Positions 8,610 to 17,625 of a stretch of DNA of 64,000 bases are shown here, in pieces. Made by a program: the position numbers and the translations under genes. Position 1 is the stretch's first letter; the number at the start of each line of letters is the position of its first letter. Origin of the DNA: Streptomyces koelreuteriae (lineage in GTDB: Bacteria; Actinomycetota; Actinomycetes; Streptomycetales; Streptomycetaceae); contig NZ_CP075896.1 of assembly GCF_018604545.1 (NCBI RefSeq), positions 6,200,001-6,264,000 of the forward strand, written 5' to 3'. The notes below the pieces were generated by a model that saw only the letters and a list, made by a program, of their open reading frames with translations, had not been told where the DNA came from and searched no databases.

Positions 8610-10643
8610 ATGGCGCAGCGTGCGCGCAGGTGGAGAAACACGGCCGCGGCGATGACGGCGGCAGGCATGATCACGGCCGGGGCGACGGCGCCCGGGGCGG
8701 CGGCAGCGGAAGAGCCGCGCATCGATCTCAAGGTGCTGGTGGTGGACAACGGCGACAGTCCCGTCAAGGCCGTCACCGCCCAGCTCAGAAGCACGGGTGT
8801 CCCGTACACCACCGTCGATCTGAACGACTCCGGCCGCCCGAGAATCACCGAGTCGTTCCTGAGCGACACGGTCAGCGGCAGGCCCCGCGCCAAGTACCAG
8901 GGCGTCGTCCTGCCGAACGAGGCCCCGTTCGGCGCGGGCTCCGCCGAGCAGACCGCCCTGGAGACGTACGAACGGACGTACGGCATCCCGCAGGTCGACG
9001 CCTACACCTGGGCCCACCCGAGGGTCGGCCTCGACTACACCAGTGAAGGCGGCTGGGCGGGCACCCTCGACGGGCGCGAGGCATCGGTCACCGCAGCCGG
9101 GAAGGCCGGCCGGTTCGGCTATCTCCAGGGCGCGTTCCGGTTCGAGGACAACGCGCCGGACGTGCAGGAGAGTTACGGCTATGTCGCCCGGCCCCGCGCC
9201 GGCTTCACCAGCTATGTCGACATCCCCGTGCCCGGCGGCACCGGCCGCGGCAGCCTCGTCGGCGAGTACGCCCACGACGGCCGCCGCGAACTCGTCGTGA
9301 CCTTCGCGTACAACAACAACCAGCAGCAGTTCCGGCTGCTGGCCCGGGGCATCGTCGAGTGGCTCACCCAGGGCGTGCACCTGGGGCAGACCCGCAACTC
9401 CTTCGCGGTGCACGTCGACGACGTGTTCGCCCCGGACAGCCGCTGGGACACCGAACGCAACTGCACCCCGGGTGACTTCGACTGCGCGGGCGGCGACGGC
9501 GAGGGCACCACGCCGATCCGCATGACCGCGGACGACGCCGCCTACGCCGCCCGGTGGCAGCGCGAGCACGGCTTCACCATGGACATGGTCTACAACGCCG
9601 GTTCCGGCGAGGAGTGGAAGGCCGAACACGGCGGCACCGACGCCCTCACCGACCGGCTGCTCGCCGACGAGGCGCAGTACCGCTGGGTCAACCACACCTA
9701 CACGCACCCGTTCCTCGGCTGTGTCCAGGACACCTCCAGCGTGCCGTGGAGCTGCGCGAAGAACGCGGACGGCTCGGTGAAGTACACGAGCCGCGCCGAG
9801 ATCGCCGCGCAGATCCGCGACAACCACAACTGGGCCGTGGGCAAGGGCCTTCCGGTCGACCGCGCCGAACTCGTCACCGGTGAGCACTCGGGCCTGAAGA
9901 CGCTGCCCCAGCAGCCCGCCGACAACCCGAACCTGTCCCGCGCCCTCGCCGACACCGGCGTCAAGTGGATCGCCTCGGACAACTCACGCGAGCCCGAGCA
10001 GCGGGCGATCGGTAACGCGCTGACCGTCCCGCGCCACCCGATGAACGTGTACTACAACGTGGGCACGGCGGCCGAGATGGCCGACGAGTACAACTGGATC
10101 TACACCTCGCGCGGCGACGGCGGCAGCGGCGTCTGCGAGGACAACCCCACCTCGACCTGCCTGGACGAGCCGCTCGACACCACCACCGGCTACGCCGAGC
10201 ACATCGTCCCCCAGGAGGCGCGCACCGCCCTGGGCCACGCCCTCGCGGGCGACCCCAGACCGCACTACGCGCACCAGTCCAACCTGGCCGAGGACCGGCT
10301 GCTCTACCCGGTCATGGAGAAGGTGCTGGCCGATTATCGATCCCTGTTCGCCGACAGCACCCCGCTGGAGAACCCCCGGCACAGCGCCATCGGCACCGAG
10401 GTCCAGCGCCGCGCCGCCTGGCAGACCGCCCTGGCGAACGGCCGCGTGACGGCCTACCGCATCGGCACCACCGTGACCGTCACGGCCCCGTCCGGCACCC
10501 AGATCCCGGTGACCGCCCCGGAGGGCACCAAGAAACAACTCCTCCTGGGCACCACGGCCTTCGGCACCCCGTACGCGGGATCCCGCTCGGCGTGGACCGG
10601 CCCGGCAGCACTCTCGTCGGCTCTCACCTTGAAGCTGCCGTAG
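8610..10643 (+). CDS. Large secreted polysaccharide deacetylase-like protein (Agd3/CE18-like by context)
   Basis: A 677-residue exported protein with an Ala-rich signal peptide ending near residue 33 (APGAAAAEEP). It then has a domain (about 38-250) resembling a glutaminase-like or Ig-type module and a catalytic-looking region. Metal-ligand motifs of polysaccharide deacetylases are visible: HVDDVF near residue 267 and HTYTH (HxxxH) near residue 362. The length and order suggest the Agd3/CE18 family, which deacetylates GalNAc in galactosaminogalactan, rather than the short CE4 family. The ATG at 8610 follows GGAGG. It heads a five-gene plus-strand locus with a PelF-type glycosyltransferase and GH135- and GH114-like proteins. 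Family assignment is from motifs and context, not a search. Confidence 0.7.
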   Translation: MAQRARRWRNTAAAMTAAGMITAGATAPGAAAAEEPRIDLKVLVVDNGDSPVKAVTAQLRSTGVPYTTVDLNDSGRPRITESFLSDTVSGRPRAKYQGVVLPNEAPFGAGSAEQTALETYERTYGIPQVDAYTWAHPRVGLDYTSEGGWAGTLDGREASVTAAGKAGRFGYLQGAFRFEDNAPDVQESYGYVARPRAGFTSYVDIPVPGGTGRGSLVGEYAHDGRRELVVTFAYNNNQQQFRLLARGIVEWLTQGVHLGQTRNSFAVHVDDVFAPDSRWDTERNCTPGDFDCAGGDGEGTTPIRMTADDAAYAARWQREHGFTMDMVYNAGSGEEWKAEHGGTDALTDRLLADEAQYRWVNHTYTHPFLGCVQDTSSVPWSCAKNADGSVKYTSRAEIAAQIRDNHNWAVGKGLPVDRAELVTGEHSGLKTLPQQPADNPNLSRALADTGVKWIASDNSREPEQRAIGNALTVPRHPMNVYYNVGTAAEMADEYNWIYTSRGDGGSGVCEDNPTSTCLDEPLDTTTGYAEHIVPQEARTALGHALAGDPRPHYAHQSNLAEDRLLYPVMEKVLADYRSLFADSTPLENPRHSAIGTEVQRRAAWQTALANGRVTAYRIGTTVTVTAPSGTQIPVTAPEGTKKQLLLGTTAFGTPYAGSRSAWTGPAALSSALTLKLP

Positions 10644-10652
10644 GGATACGTA

Positions 10653-10710
10653 CTTCAGGGGCGCGGGGAACTGCGCGACCAGCCACACGATGCCCGCACC
10701 CGGCATCCGG
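10653..10710. repeat. Dispersed repeat family A
   Basis: TTCAGGGGCGCGGGGAACTG and GCGCGACCAGCCAC directly follow the deacetylase gene. It separates that gene from the next one and may act as an attenuator or terminator. Confidence 0.7.
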
Positions 10711-10755
10711 GCAGCAGTTCCCCGCACAAAACCGCACTACAGGGGGAAACACCGC

Positions 10756-12279
10756 ATGAGGCGAACAGGCCGCCACGTCACCATGCTCACAGAAGGCACC
10801 TACCCACACGTTCACGGCGGCGTCAGCACCTGGTGCGACCAACTCGTCAAGGGCATGCCGGAGGTCGACTTCCACATCGTCTCCCTCACCGGCAACGGCC
10901 GCGAACCCGTCACCTGGGACCTGCCGCCCAACGTCTACGCCCACACCTCCGTCCCCACCTGGGGCCCCCGCCCCGGCCGAGCGAGGCCCCCCTACGGCAA
11001 GGCCCGCCGCCGCTTCACCGACACCTACGAGCGTTTCCTGCTCTCCTTCCTCGACCCCGGCTCGCCCACCGACTTCGGCACGTCCCTGAACGAGCTGGCC
11101 GAACTCGCCCGGGACGGCCGCCTGTCGGCGGCCCTGCGCACCGAGTCGGCGCTGAAGTCCCTGATGTGGATCTGGACGATGCCGCATCTGCCGACCGCGG
11201 CCGCACGCCCCACGGTCCATGACGCCCTCACCGCGACCGACCTCCTGGAACACGCCCTCAGGCCCCTGGGCGTCCGCATCCCCGAGGACTCCGTCGCCCA
11301 CGCCGTCAGCAGCGGCCTCGCGACCCTGCCCGCGCTCGCCGCCCGCCACCTGGACGGCGTACCGTTTCTGCTCACCGAGCACGGCATCTATCTGCGCGAG
11401 CGCTACCTCGGCTACCGCAACGACGCCCAGCGCTGGCCCGTGAAGGCCTTCATGCTCGGCTTCTACCGCGAGCTGAACTCCTACGGCTACCGCGCCGCCG
11501 ATCTGATCACCCCGTGCAACCAGTACAACCGCCGCTGGGAGGAGCGCGGCGGCGCCGACGCCGGCAAGATCCGCACGGTCTACAACGGCGTCGACCCGGC
11601 CGCCTTCCCGCACGCCGGCCCCGAGCCCGAGGTGCCCACCCTCTCCTGGTGCGGCCGGATCGACCCCATCAAGGACCTGGAGACCCTGATCCGCGCCTAC
11701 GCGATGGTGCGCGCGGAGATCCCCGCGACCCGGCTCAGGCTCTTCGGCCCGGTCCCGCCCGGCGGCGAGGCCTACCGCACCCGGCTGGAGAAGCTCGCCG
11801 CCGAACTGGGCGTCACCGACGGCCTGACCTTCGAGGGCCGCATCACCGAGGTCTGGCGGGCCTACGCTGCCGGGCACGTCGTCATGCTGTCGTCGATCTC
11901 CGAGGGCTTCCCGTTCTCCATCATCGAGGCCATGTCCTGCGGCCGTACGACGGTGTCGACGGACGTCGGCGGGGTGTGCGAGGCCGTCGGCGACACGGGA
12001 CTGGTCGTACCGCCGCGCGAGCCGGAGAAGATGGCCGCCGCCGCGCTGACCCTGCTCAAGGACGACGAACGGCGTCTCGAACTGGGCGCGTTGTCGCGCC
12101 AGCGCGTCATCGACCGGTTCACGCTGCGCCGCTCGGTGGACGCCTTCCGCACCATCTACAAGGAACTCGCGGGCGAGGACGAGGTGTACGAGCCCACGCT
12201 GGAGATGGTCGCCGACTGGACCCTGGAACTGCGTGATCCCTGGTACGCGGCCGTGGCGACGAACGGCACGGGCTGGTGA
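10756..12279 (+). CDS. pelF: PelF-type GT4 glycosyltransferase
   Basis: A 507-residue cytosolic glycosyltransferase, the same length as Pseudomonas PelF, which polymerises a UDP-linked sugar (UDP-GalNAc in Pel). The N-terminus carries the PelF-like segment VTMLTEGTYPHVHGGVSTWC. The C-terminal GT4 donor domain has the EX7E signature in SEGFPFSIIEAMSCG near residue 382. The ATG at 10756 follows AGGGGGAA. It overlaps the next gene by 4 bp (GTGA), so it is coupled to the membrane protein. Donor specificity is inferred from family and neighbours. Confidence 0.85.
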   Translation: MRRTGRHVTMLTEGTYPHVHGGVSTWCDQLVKGMPEVDFHIVSLTGNGREPVTWDLPPNVYAHTSVPTWGPRPGRARPPYGKARRRFTDTYERFLLSFLDPGSPTDFGTSLNELAELARDGRLSAALRTESALKSLMWIWTMPHLPTAAARPTVHDALTATDLLEHALRPLGVRIPEDSVAHAVSSGLATLPALAARHLDGVPFLLTEHGIYLRERYLGYRNDAQRWPVKAFMLGFYRELNSYGYRAADLITPCNQYNRRWEERGGADAGKIRTVYNGVDPAAFPHAGPEPEVPTLSWCGRIDPIKDLETLIRAYAMVRAEIPATRLRLFGPVPPGGEAYRTRLEKLAAELGVTDGLTFEGRITEVWRAYAAGHVVMLSSISEGFPFSIIEAMSCGRTTVSTDVGGVCEAVGDTGLVVPPREPEKMAAAALTLLKDDERRLELGALSRQRVIDRFTLRRSVDAFRTIYKELAGEDEVYEPTLEMVADWTLELRDPWYAAVATNGTGW

Positions 12280-13787
12280 GCGGAAGCGTCTGGCTCCCGC
12301 CGGGCTCCCGCCCGGACACCCTGCCCTACATCCCCCGGCAGCGCGCCACCCCGAGCTGGGCCCTGCCCGACCCGGTCGACGAACTCGCCGCCCGCCTCCA
12401 GGACTTCATCGCCGCGGCCGTCCACCCGGACGAGATCGCCGCGCTGCTGGAGTCCGACGGCCTCTCCGACGACCAGATACGCGAGCGGTACGGCGTCAAG
12501 AACTCCTTCGCGCTCGCCGAGACCCTCTACGAACGCGTCGAACGCCGCTACCCCGAGCCCGACGGCCCCGCCGCCGACCCCTGGCGGACCGGCCTGCTCG
12601 GCTGTCTGCTGCGCGGTGTCGTCTTCGCCCTGCCCGGTCTCGCCTACGTCCTCGGCGCGCCCCTGTTCGCCGGCGACGCGGACTTCGGCCTCCCGCCGGG
12701 CACGGTCCCGCTGCTCGCCGGCGCCCTGTGCGGCTGGACCTGGAACCAGGGCCTCGCCCACCGGGCCTATGCGTGGCTGGGGCTGGGCGACCGTACGGCC
12801 GCCCGGCGCGCCCTGCTGCTCGGTGCCCCGGCCGGGGCCCTGCTCGGCTCGGTGGTCGCCCTGGCCTGTGCGGCCGGAGCCGCCCCGGCCGCAGTCGCCT
12901 TCGCCGCCGGGCAGTCCTGCTATCTGGCGGCGGCGACCGTCCTGCTGGTGCTGGGCCGCGAACGGCTCCTGCTGGCCGCCCTCGCGCCGATGGCGGCGGG
13001 CGCGGTGCTGTCCCTGGCCGACCCGCTGCCCGAGGCCGTGAGCCTGGTTCTCCTGCTGGGCTCCCTGGCGGCCGTGGCGGCCCTCGCCGCGCGCGAAGTG
13101 GCACCGGCCGTGAAGGAGGAGGGCGGGTGGACCGCCGTTCTCACCGCCCTGCTCCCGCCGGGCGCGTCCGGCACCGCCCCCGCACCCCGTCGCCCCGCCG
13201 GACCCCGGCTCACGGGCTCCCTGCCGTACGCCCTGTTCGGGCTCGCCACCGGCGTTCTCGTGCTGTACGCGGCCCTCGGCGACGTCCTAGCCGGTGAGGC
13301 CGGCAGCGCGGTCGCCGCCCCCGCCGCCGTGGCGCTCACCCTCAGCATGGGCCCCGCCGAGTGGCTGCTGTATCGATTCCGCAGCGGCGGCCTCGCCGCA
13401 CTGCGCTCCAGCGGCACCACCGGGGCCTTCCGCCGCACCACCGTCCTCACCGTCGTCGCCTGCCTGGCCGCCTACCTCACCGCCCTGCTCTTACTGAGCC
13501 TCGCCGCATCCGCCCTGTGGCCGCACGCCCCGGTCCCCGGCGGTGTCCGGCTGGCCGGGCTGCTCCTGCTGGGCGTGGTGCTGTGGACGGGCCTGCTGCT
13601 CCAGTCCTTCGGCGCGGTGACCGGCGCGACGGCGGTGTGCTGCGCCGCCGCCCTCGCCCAGACCCTGCTCCTCGTCACCCGCACCGGGGACCCGCAGCTG
13701 GTGGGCCCGGCCGTGTACGGCACGGCGGCCGTGGTCCAAGGCGCCCTGGTGTGCGCCCTGCTGGGGAGGGCAACAGCCCACCGATGA
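12276..13787 (+). CDS. Multispanning membrane protein, possible PelG-like partner of PelF
   Basis: A 503-residue protein. Residues 1-105 are soluble and charged. The rest holds about ten or more hydrophobic Ala/Leu/Val-rich segments typical of an integral membrane protein. I do not recognise a clear family signature. In Pel systems the glycosyltransferase PelF works with the multispanning PelG, and this gene sits exactly where such a partner would be, overlapping pelF by 4 bp and the next gene by 4 bp. A transport or anchoring role for the nascent polysaccharide is inference. The soluble N-terminus is longer than I expect for PelG. Confidence 0.6.
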   Translation: MSGSVWLPPGSRPDTLPYIPRQRATPSWALPDPVDELAARLQDFIAAAVHPDEIAALLESDGLSDDQIRERYGVKNSFALAETLYERVERRYPEPDGPAADPWRTGLLGCLLRGVVFALPGLAYVLGAPLFAGDADFGLPPGTVPLLAGALCGWTWNQGLAHRAYAWLGLGDRTAARRALLLGAPAGALLGSVVALACAAGAAPAAVAFAAGQSCYLAAATVLLVLGRERLLLAALAPMAAGAVLSLADPLPEAVSLVLLLGSLAAVAALAAREVAPAVKEEGGWTAVLTALLPPGASGTAPAPRRPAGPRLTGSLPYALFGLATGVLVLYAALGDVLAGEAGSAVAAPAAVALTLSMGPAEWLLYRFRSGGLAALRSSGTTGAFRRTTVLTVVACLAAYLTALLLLSLAASALWPHAPVPGGVRLAGLLLLGVVLWTGLLLQSFGAVTGATAVCCAAALAQTLLLVTRTGDPQLVGPAVYGTAAVVQGALVCALLGRATAHR

Positions 13788-14443
13788 GCACTCTCCTGGT
13801 CCCGTACTACGAGCACCCCTCCGTCCGCCCCGCCGAATGGGAGGCGATCCTGGCCGCCGCGCCCCGCCTCTACGGGGTGGTCCTCAACCCGGCCAGCGGC
13901 CCCGGCGACCGTCCCGACACGGCCTTCGCGGAGGTCGCCGCCCGGCTGCGGGACGCGGGCGTCCGGGTCCTCGGGTACGCCGACACCGACTACGCCCGCC
14001 GCGCCACCACCGACGTCGTCCGCGACCTCACCCGGCACCGCGACTGGTACGGCACCGACGGCGCCTTCCTCGACCAGGTCCCCTCCGGGCCCGAGCACTT
14101 CGAGTACTACCAGCGGCTGGCGGTGGCCGCCTGGGGCGTCGGCTGCGGCACCCTCGTCCTCAACCACGGCACGGCACCCCACCCCTGCTACGCCCGTATC
14201 GCCGACGTCCTCGTCACCTTCGAGGGCACCTGGGCGTCCTACCGCGCGCTGCGCCCCGAGCCGTGGCCCGGCGGCGGCGACGTGCGGCTGTGCCACCTGG
14301 TGTACGACGTGCCGCCCGACGCCGACCCGGAGGGCCTGGCCAGGGCGCGGGGCGCGGCGGTGCATTGTGCGGTGCCCGGCACCGGCGATCATCCTTGGGG
14401 CACCCTGCCGTACACCCTGCACCACCCGGAGAACACCCCGTGA
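13784..14443 (+). CDS. Spherulation-specific family 4 protein (Sph3/GH135-like)
   Basis: A 219-residue TIM-barrel-like protein. Recognisable family segments are LLVPYYEHPS at the start, VVLNPASGPG near residue 28, VLGYADTDYA near 65, DGAFLDQVPSG near 97 and VTFEGTW near 145. The fungal homologue Sph3 (GH135) is a glycoside hydrolase needed to make galactosaminogalactan. No signal peptide is visible, so this version is probably cytoplasmic or works at the inner face. It overlaps its neighbours by 4 bp on both sides. The usual FDE-type motif reads LDQ here, so one acidic residue appears changed. Confidence 0.75.
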   Translation: MSTLLVPYYEHPSVRPAEWEAILAAAPRLYGVVLNPASGPGDRPDTAFAEVAARLRDAGVRVLGYADTDYARRATTDVVRDLTRHRDWYGTDGAFLDQVPSGPEHFEYYQRLAVAAWGVGCGTLVLNHGTAPHPCYARIADVLVTFEGTWASYRALRPEPWPGGGDVRLCHLVYDVPPDADPEGLARARGAAVHCAVPGTGDHPWGTLPYTLHHPENTP

Positions 14444-15222
14444 GACGCACGTCCTCGCTCGTCGCCCTGCTCGTCCTGCTGCTCGCCGGCTGCACCCAGA
14501 AGCCCGCCGACGACAAACCGGGCCCCCGCTGGCAGCCCCGGCCGGGCATCGCCTGGCAGTGGCAGCTCAGCGGGAAGCTGGACACCTCCGTCGACGTGCC
14601 GGTCTACGACATCGACGGCTTCGACCACTCCGAGGCCACCGTCACCCGCCTGCACCGCGAGGACCGCAAGGTCATCTGCTATCTGTCCACCGGCGCCTGG
14701 GAGGAGTTCCGCCCGGACGCCGAGGAGTTCCCGAAGTCCGTCCTCGGGCGCGGCAACGGCTGGAAGGGCGAACGCTGGCTGGACATCCGCCGCACCGACG
14801 TCCTGGAGCCCCTCATGGCGGCCCGGATCGACATGTGCCGCGACAAGGGCTTCGACGCGGTCGAGCCCGACAACATGGACGGCTACCGCAACGAGACGGG
14901 CTTCCCGCTGAAGGCCGCCGACCAGCTCCGCTACAACCGCCTCATCGCCCGCCTGGCCCACGACCGGGGCCTGGCCGTCGGCCTGAAGAACGACCTGGAC
15001 CAGATCCCCGAGCTGGTCAAGGACTTCGACTTCGCGGTCAACGAGCAGTGCGCCCAGTACCGCGAGTGCGCGGCCCTGAAGCCGTTCGTCGACGCGGGCA
15101 AGGCGGTCTTCCACGTCGAGTACGAGGTGCCCACCCGCCGCTTCTGTGCCGAGTCCCGCCGTCTGAAGCTCAGTTCGCTGCTCAAGAAGTACGAACTGGG
15201 GGTCTGGCGACAGGCCTGCTGA
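14440..15222 (+). CDS. GH114-like endo-alpha-1,4-polygalactosaminidase lipoprotein
   Basis: A 260-residue exported protein starting at a GTG that overlaps the upstream stop by 4 bp. Its signal sequence ends in the lipobox LLAGC, so it should be membrane-anchored by a lipid. Family landmarks are YDIDGFDHS, VICYLSTGAWEEFRPD and EPDNMDGY, the last carrying the acidic residues characteristic of GH114. Known GH114 members (including fungal Ega3) cleave alpha-1,4-galactosamine polymers. It ends the five-gene polysaccharide locus and converges on cobS with a 16-bp gap. It likely trims or releases the polymer outside the membrane. Confidence 0.82.
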   Translation: MRRTSSLVALLVLLLAGCTQKPADDKPGPRWQPRPGIAWQWQLSGKLDTSVDVPVYDIDGFDHSEATVTRLHREDRKVICYLSTGAWEEFRPDAEEFPKSVLGRGNGWKGERWLDIRRTDVLEPLMAARIDMCRDKGFDAVEPDNMDGYRNETGFPLKAADQLRYNRLIARLAHDRGLAVGLKNDLDQIPELVKDFDFAVNEQCAQYRECAALKPFVDAGKAVFHVEYEVPTRRFCAESRRLKLSSLLKKYELGVWRQAC

Positions 15223-15238
15223 GCCCGGGCTCGATCCG

Positions 15239-16021
15239 TCAGCCCAGCACCAGGACGACCAGCGCCGTCGTCGCCGCCGTCTCCGCGAGCCCGCCGAAGA
15301 CATCCCCGGTGACCCCGCCGAAGCGGCGCGTGCAGTGCCGCAGCAGCGCTTCGGAGGCGACCAGGGCGAGGACGACCGCGCACCCGGTCCGCACCACGTC
15401 GTACGGCCCCCAGAAGGCGCTCCCCGCTGCCGCCGCCCCGGTGACGGCGACGGCGGTGAGCAGCGCCCCGCGCGGGGGCGCCACGCCCGCGACCGCCGCC
15501 CCCAGCCCCTCCGGCCGGGCCGCGGGCACCCCGGCCCGGGCCGCCAGGGTCAGGGCCAGCCGGGCGACCGTCGCGGAGACGACCGCGGCGAAGGCGCCCC
15601 GGGCCCAGGAGGCGTCGTAGGCCTGGGCGAGGGCGGTGACCTGGGCGAGCAGGACGAGGACGAGGGCGATGACCCCGAACGGCCCGATGTCCGACTGCTT
15701 CATGATCCGCAGCGCGTCCTCGGCGGGCTTGCCGCTGCCGAGGCCGTCGGCGGTGTCCGCGAGCCCGTCGAGATGCAGCCCCCGGGTGAGGACGGCCGGC
15801 ACGGCGACGGTGGCCACGGCGGCGAGCAGCCCGCCCGCACCGAGGAACAGCAGCACCAGCCCCACGGCGGCGGCAGCGGCACCGACCGCCAGCCCGGCCA
15901 GGGGAGCGCACAGCATGCCGCCGCGCGCGGCCTCCCGGTCCCACCGGGTCACCCGGACCGGGAACACCGTCAGGGTGCCGAAGGCGAAGCGGAGACCGTC
16001 GAGGGGCGAGGTTCTGGACAC
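15239..16021 (-). CDS. cobS: Adenosylcobinamide-GDP ribazoletransferase (cobalamin synthase)
   Basis: A 260-residue integral membrane enzyme that joins adenosylcobinamide-GDP and alpha-ribazole in the last step of cobalamin nucleotide-loop assembly. It starts GTG-SRTSPLDGLRFAFGTLTVFP, the typical CobS N-terminus, and contains LHLDGLADTADGLGSG, the conserved Asp-rich motif, and several membrane segments. No strong ribosome-binding site precedes the GTG at 16021. cobT and the CobU fusion lie 1.6 kb and 4 kb further on, on the same strand but separated by other genes. Confidence 0.93.
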   Translation of the reverse strand: MSRTSPLDGLRFAFGTLTVFPVRVTRWDREAARGGMLCAPLAGLAVGAAAAAVGLVLLFLGAGGLLAAVATVAVPAVLTRGLHLDGLADTADGLGSGKPAEDALRIMKQSDIGPFGVIALVLVLLAQVTALAQAYDASWARGAFAAVVSATVARLALTLAARAGVPAARPEGLGAAVAGVAPPRGALLTAVAVTGAAAAGSAFWGPYDVVRTGCAVVLALVASEALLRHCTRRFGGVTGDVFGGLAETAATTALVVLVLG

Positions 16022-16081
16022 CGGCGCAGGCTACCGGCCGGTCAGGAGAGCGGGCACGGTAGCCGAGGATAAAGTTCACAT

Positions 16082-16846
16082 ATGGGATGGTTCGAGCGGA
16101 ACATCATGGAACCCGGCAAGCTGCCGCTGCTTCTCGCTCTCGTCTCCTTCGTGATGACGTTCGTGATCACCCGGGGCATCACCCGCCTCATCCGGGCGGG
16201 CAAGGGCCCCTTCCGCAACATCAGCAGCAGCGGCGGTGTCCATGTCCACCACGTGGTGCCCGGCGTCATCCTGACGATCATCGGCGGCTTCGGCGCGGTC
16301 GCCGGCGGCCAGTACGGCTTCGGCTCCTGCCTCGCCGCGGTGCTCTTCGGCATCGGGGCGGGACTCGTCCTCGACGAGTTCGCCCTGGTCCTGCACCTCG
16401 CCGACGTCTACTGGACCCCGGACGGCCGCAAGAGCGTCGAGATGGTCGTCCTCACCGCGTCCCTCGTCGGCCTGCTCCTGCTCGGCTTCTCGCCGCTGGG
16501 CGTCGACGACCTCTCCGAGGACCAGCAGCAGAACCGCGCCGTCGTCCTCGGGAACGTCCTCGTGAACTTCGGCTTCGCCCTCATCGCCCTGTTCAAGGGC
16601 AAGGTCCGCATCGCCGTCCTGGGCGTGATCATCCCCCTCGTCGCCCTGGTCGGCGCCGTACGGCTGGCCCGCCCCACCTCCCCCTGGGCCAAGCGGTTCT
16701 ACCGCAACCGTCCCCACGCCCGGGCCAAGTCCGGCCTGCGGGCCTACCACCACGACCGCCGCTGGGTGGGCCCCCGGCGCAGATTTCAGGACTGGATCGG
16801 CGGCGCGCCCGACCCCGAGCCCGTCCGGTCCCTCGAACACCACTGA
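16082..16846 (+). CDS. Integral membrane protein of unknown function
   Basis: A 254-residue protein with about six hydrophobic segments. A His-rich GGVHVHHVVPG stretch follows the first segment and could bind metal, but no family is recognised. The C-terminal 50 residues are basic and soluble. The ATG at 16082 is close to the divergent cobS start. Its last 61 bp overlap the 3' end of the convergent gene at 16786. Confidence 0.75.
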   Translation: MGWFERNIMEPGKLPLLLALVSFVMTFVITRGITRLIRAGKGPFRNISSSGGVHVHHVVPGVILTIIGGFGAVAGGQYGFGSCLAAVLFGIGAGLVLDEFALVLHLADVYWTPDGRKSVEMVVLTASLVGLLLLGFSPLGVDDLSEDQQQNRAVVLGNVLVNFGFALIALFKGKVRIAVLGVIIPLVALVGAVRLARPTSPWAKRFYRNRPHARAKSGLRAYHHDRRWVGPRRRFQDWIGGAPDPEPVRSLEHH

Positions 16847-17484
16847 CGCAGGGCCTCGGCCGCGCACAGCACCAGCACGGCCGCGATCGCCGCCAGATGC
16901 TCCTTGCCCGCGAGGTTCTCCTTCAGGACGACCTCGACCGCCATGGCCACGATCACCGCCGCCGCCGTGACATACGCCCGACAGCGCAGGCCCAGGTAGA
17001 CCGCCAGGCCCACCACCGCCGCCGACGGCCCGGTGTCCACGACCCGCGCGTCCGAGGCGGGCAGGCCCAGCGGGGAGTCCGGGCCCAGCCAGATGCCGAG
17101 GCGGGCGTAGAGCGTGCCCGCGAGGGTCGCCAGGTAGGCGATGAGCAGGGTCCGCCGCCACCCCAGACAGATCTCCGCGATGCCGAACACCAGCAGGATC
17201 TGCGCCAGCGCACCCCACGCCGGCAGATCCAGCGCGGGCACGAACAGCGACAGCGGCGTCCGCAGCAGCGCGAGCCACAGCGGGTCCTCGGCCCGTACGG
17301 CACCGATGTCCTGCACGAACCCGTAACCCCACGGCTGGTTGTGCGCGAAGTGGAGCACGGACGTCAGGCACACGGCCCCGGCCGCCATCGGCACCGCCCG
17401 CAGCCGCCGCTCCCGCAGCGGCCCGCGCACCGCGGCGTACAGCCGCCCCCATTCGGCGCGGGCCCAGCGGGCGAGCGTGGTCAT
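16786..17484 (-). CDS. Rhomboid-like membrane protein
   Basis: A 232-residue protein with about six membrane segments. The segment VDTGPSAAVVGLAVYLG resembles the GxS active-site helix of rhomboids, and a later GKEHLAA places a His in the following hydrophobic region. Overall it fits the actinobacterial rhomboid-like families, where activity is uncertain. The first 35 residues are basic and cytoplasmic. The 3' end overlaps the convergent neighbour by 61 bp. Confidence 0.7.
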   Translation of the reverse strand: MTTLARWARAEWGRLYAAVRGPLRERRLRAVPMAAGAVCLTSVLHFAHNQPWGYGFVQDIGAVRAEDPLWLALLRTPLSLFVPALDLPAWGALAQILLVFGIAEICLGWRRTLLIAYLATLAGTLYARLGIWLGPDSPLGLPASDARVVDTGPSAAVVGLAVYLGLRCRAYVTAAAVIVAMAVEVVLKENLAGKEHLAAIAAVLVLCAAEALRQWCSRDRTGSGSGAPPIQS

Positions 17485-17625
17485 CGGGTCGTCCTCGTCC
17501 AGGGGCCGGTGCGGCAGCGGATGTGCGCGGTGCCTGTGGCTCAGTCAAACCGACACCACACGCGAAGACCGACCGGAACGGGACGAAGTTGAGCCAGGTG
17601 TGCGTGACCTGGATCTCCAGGGCGA

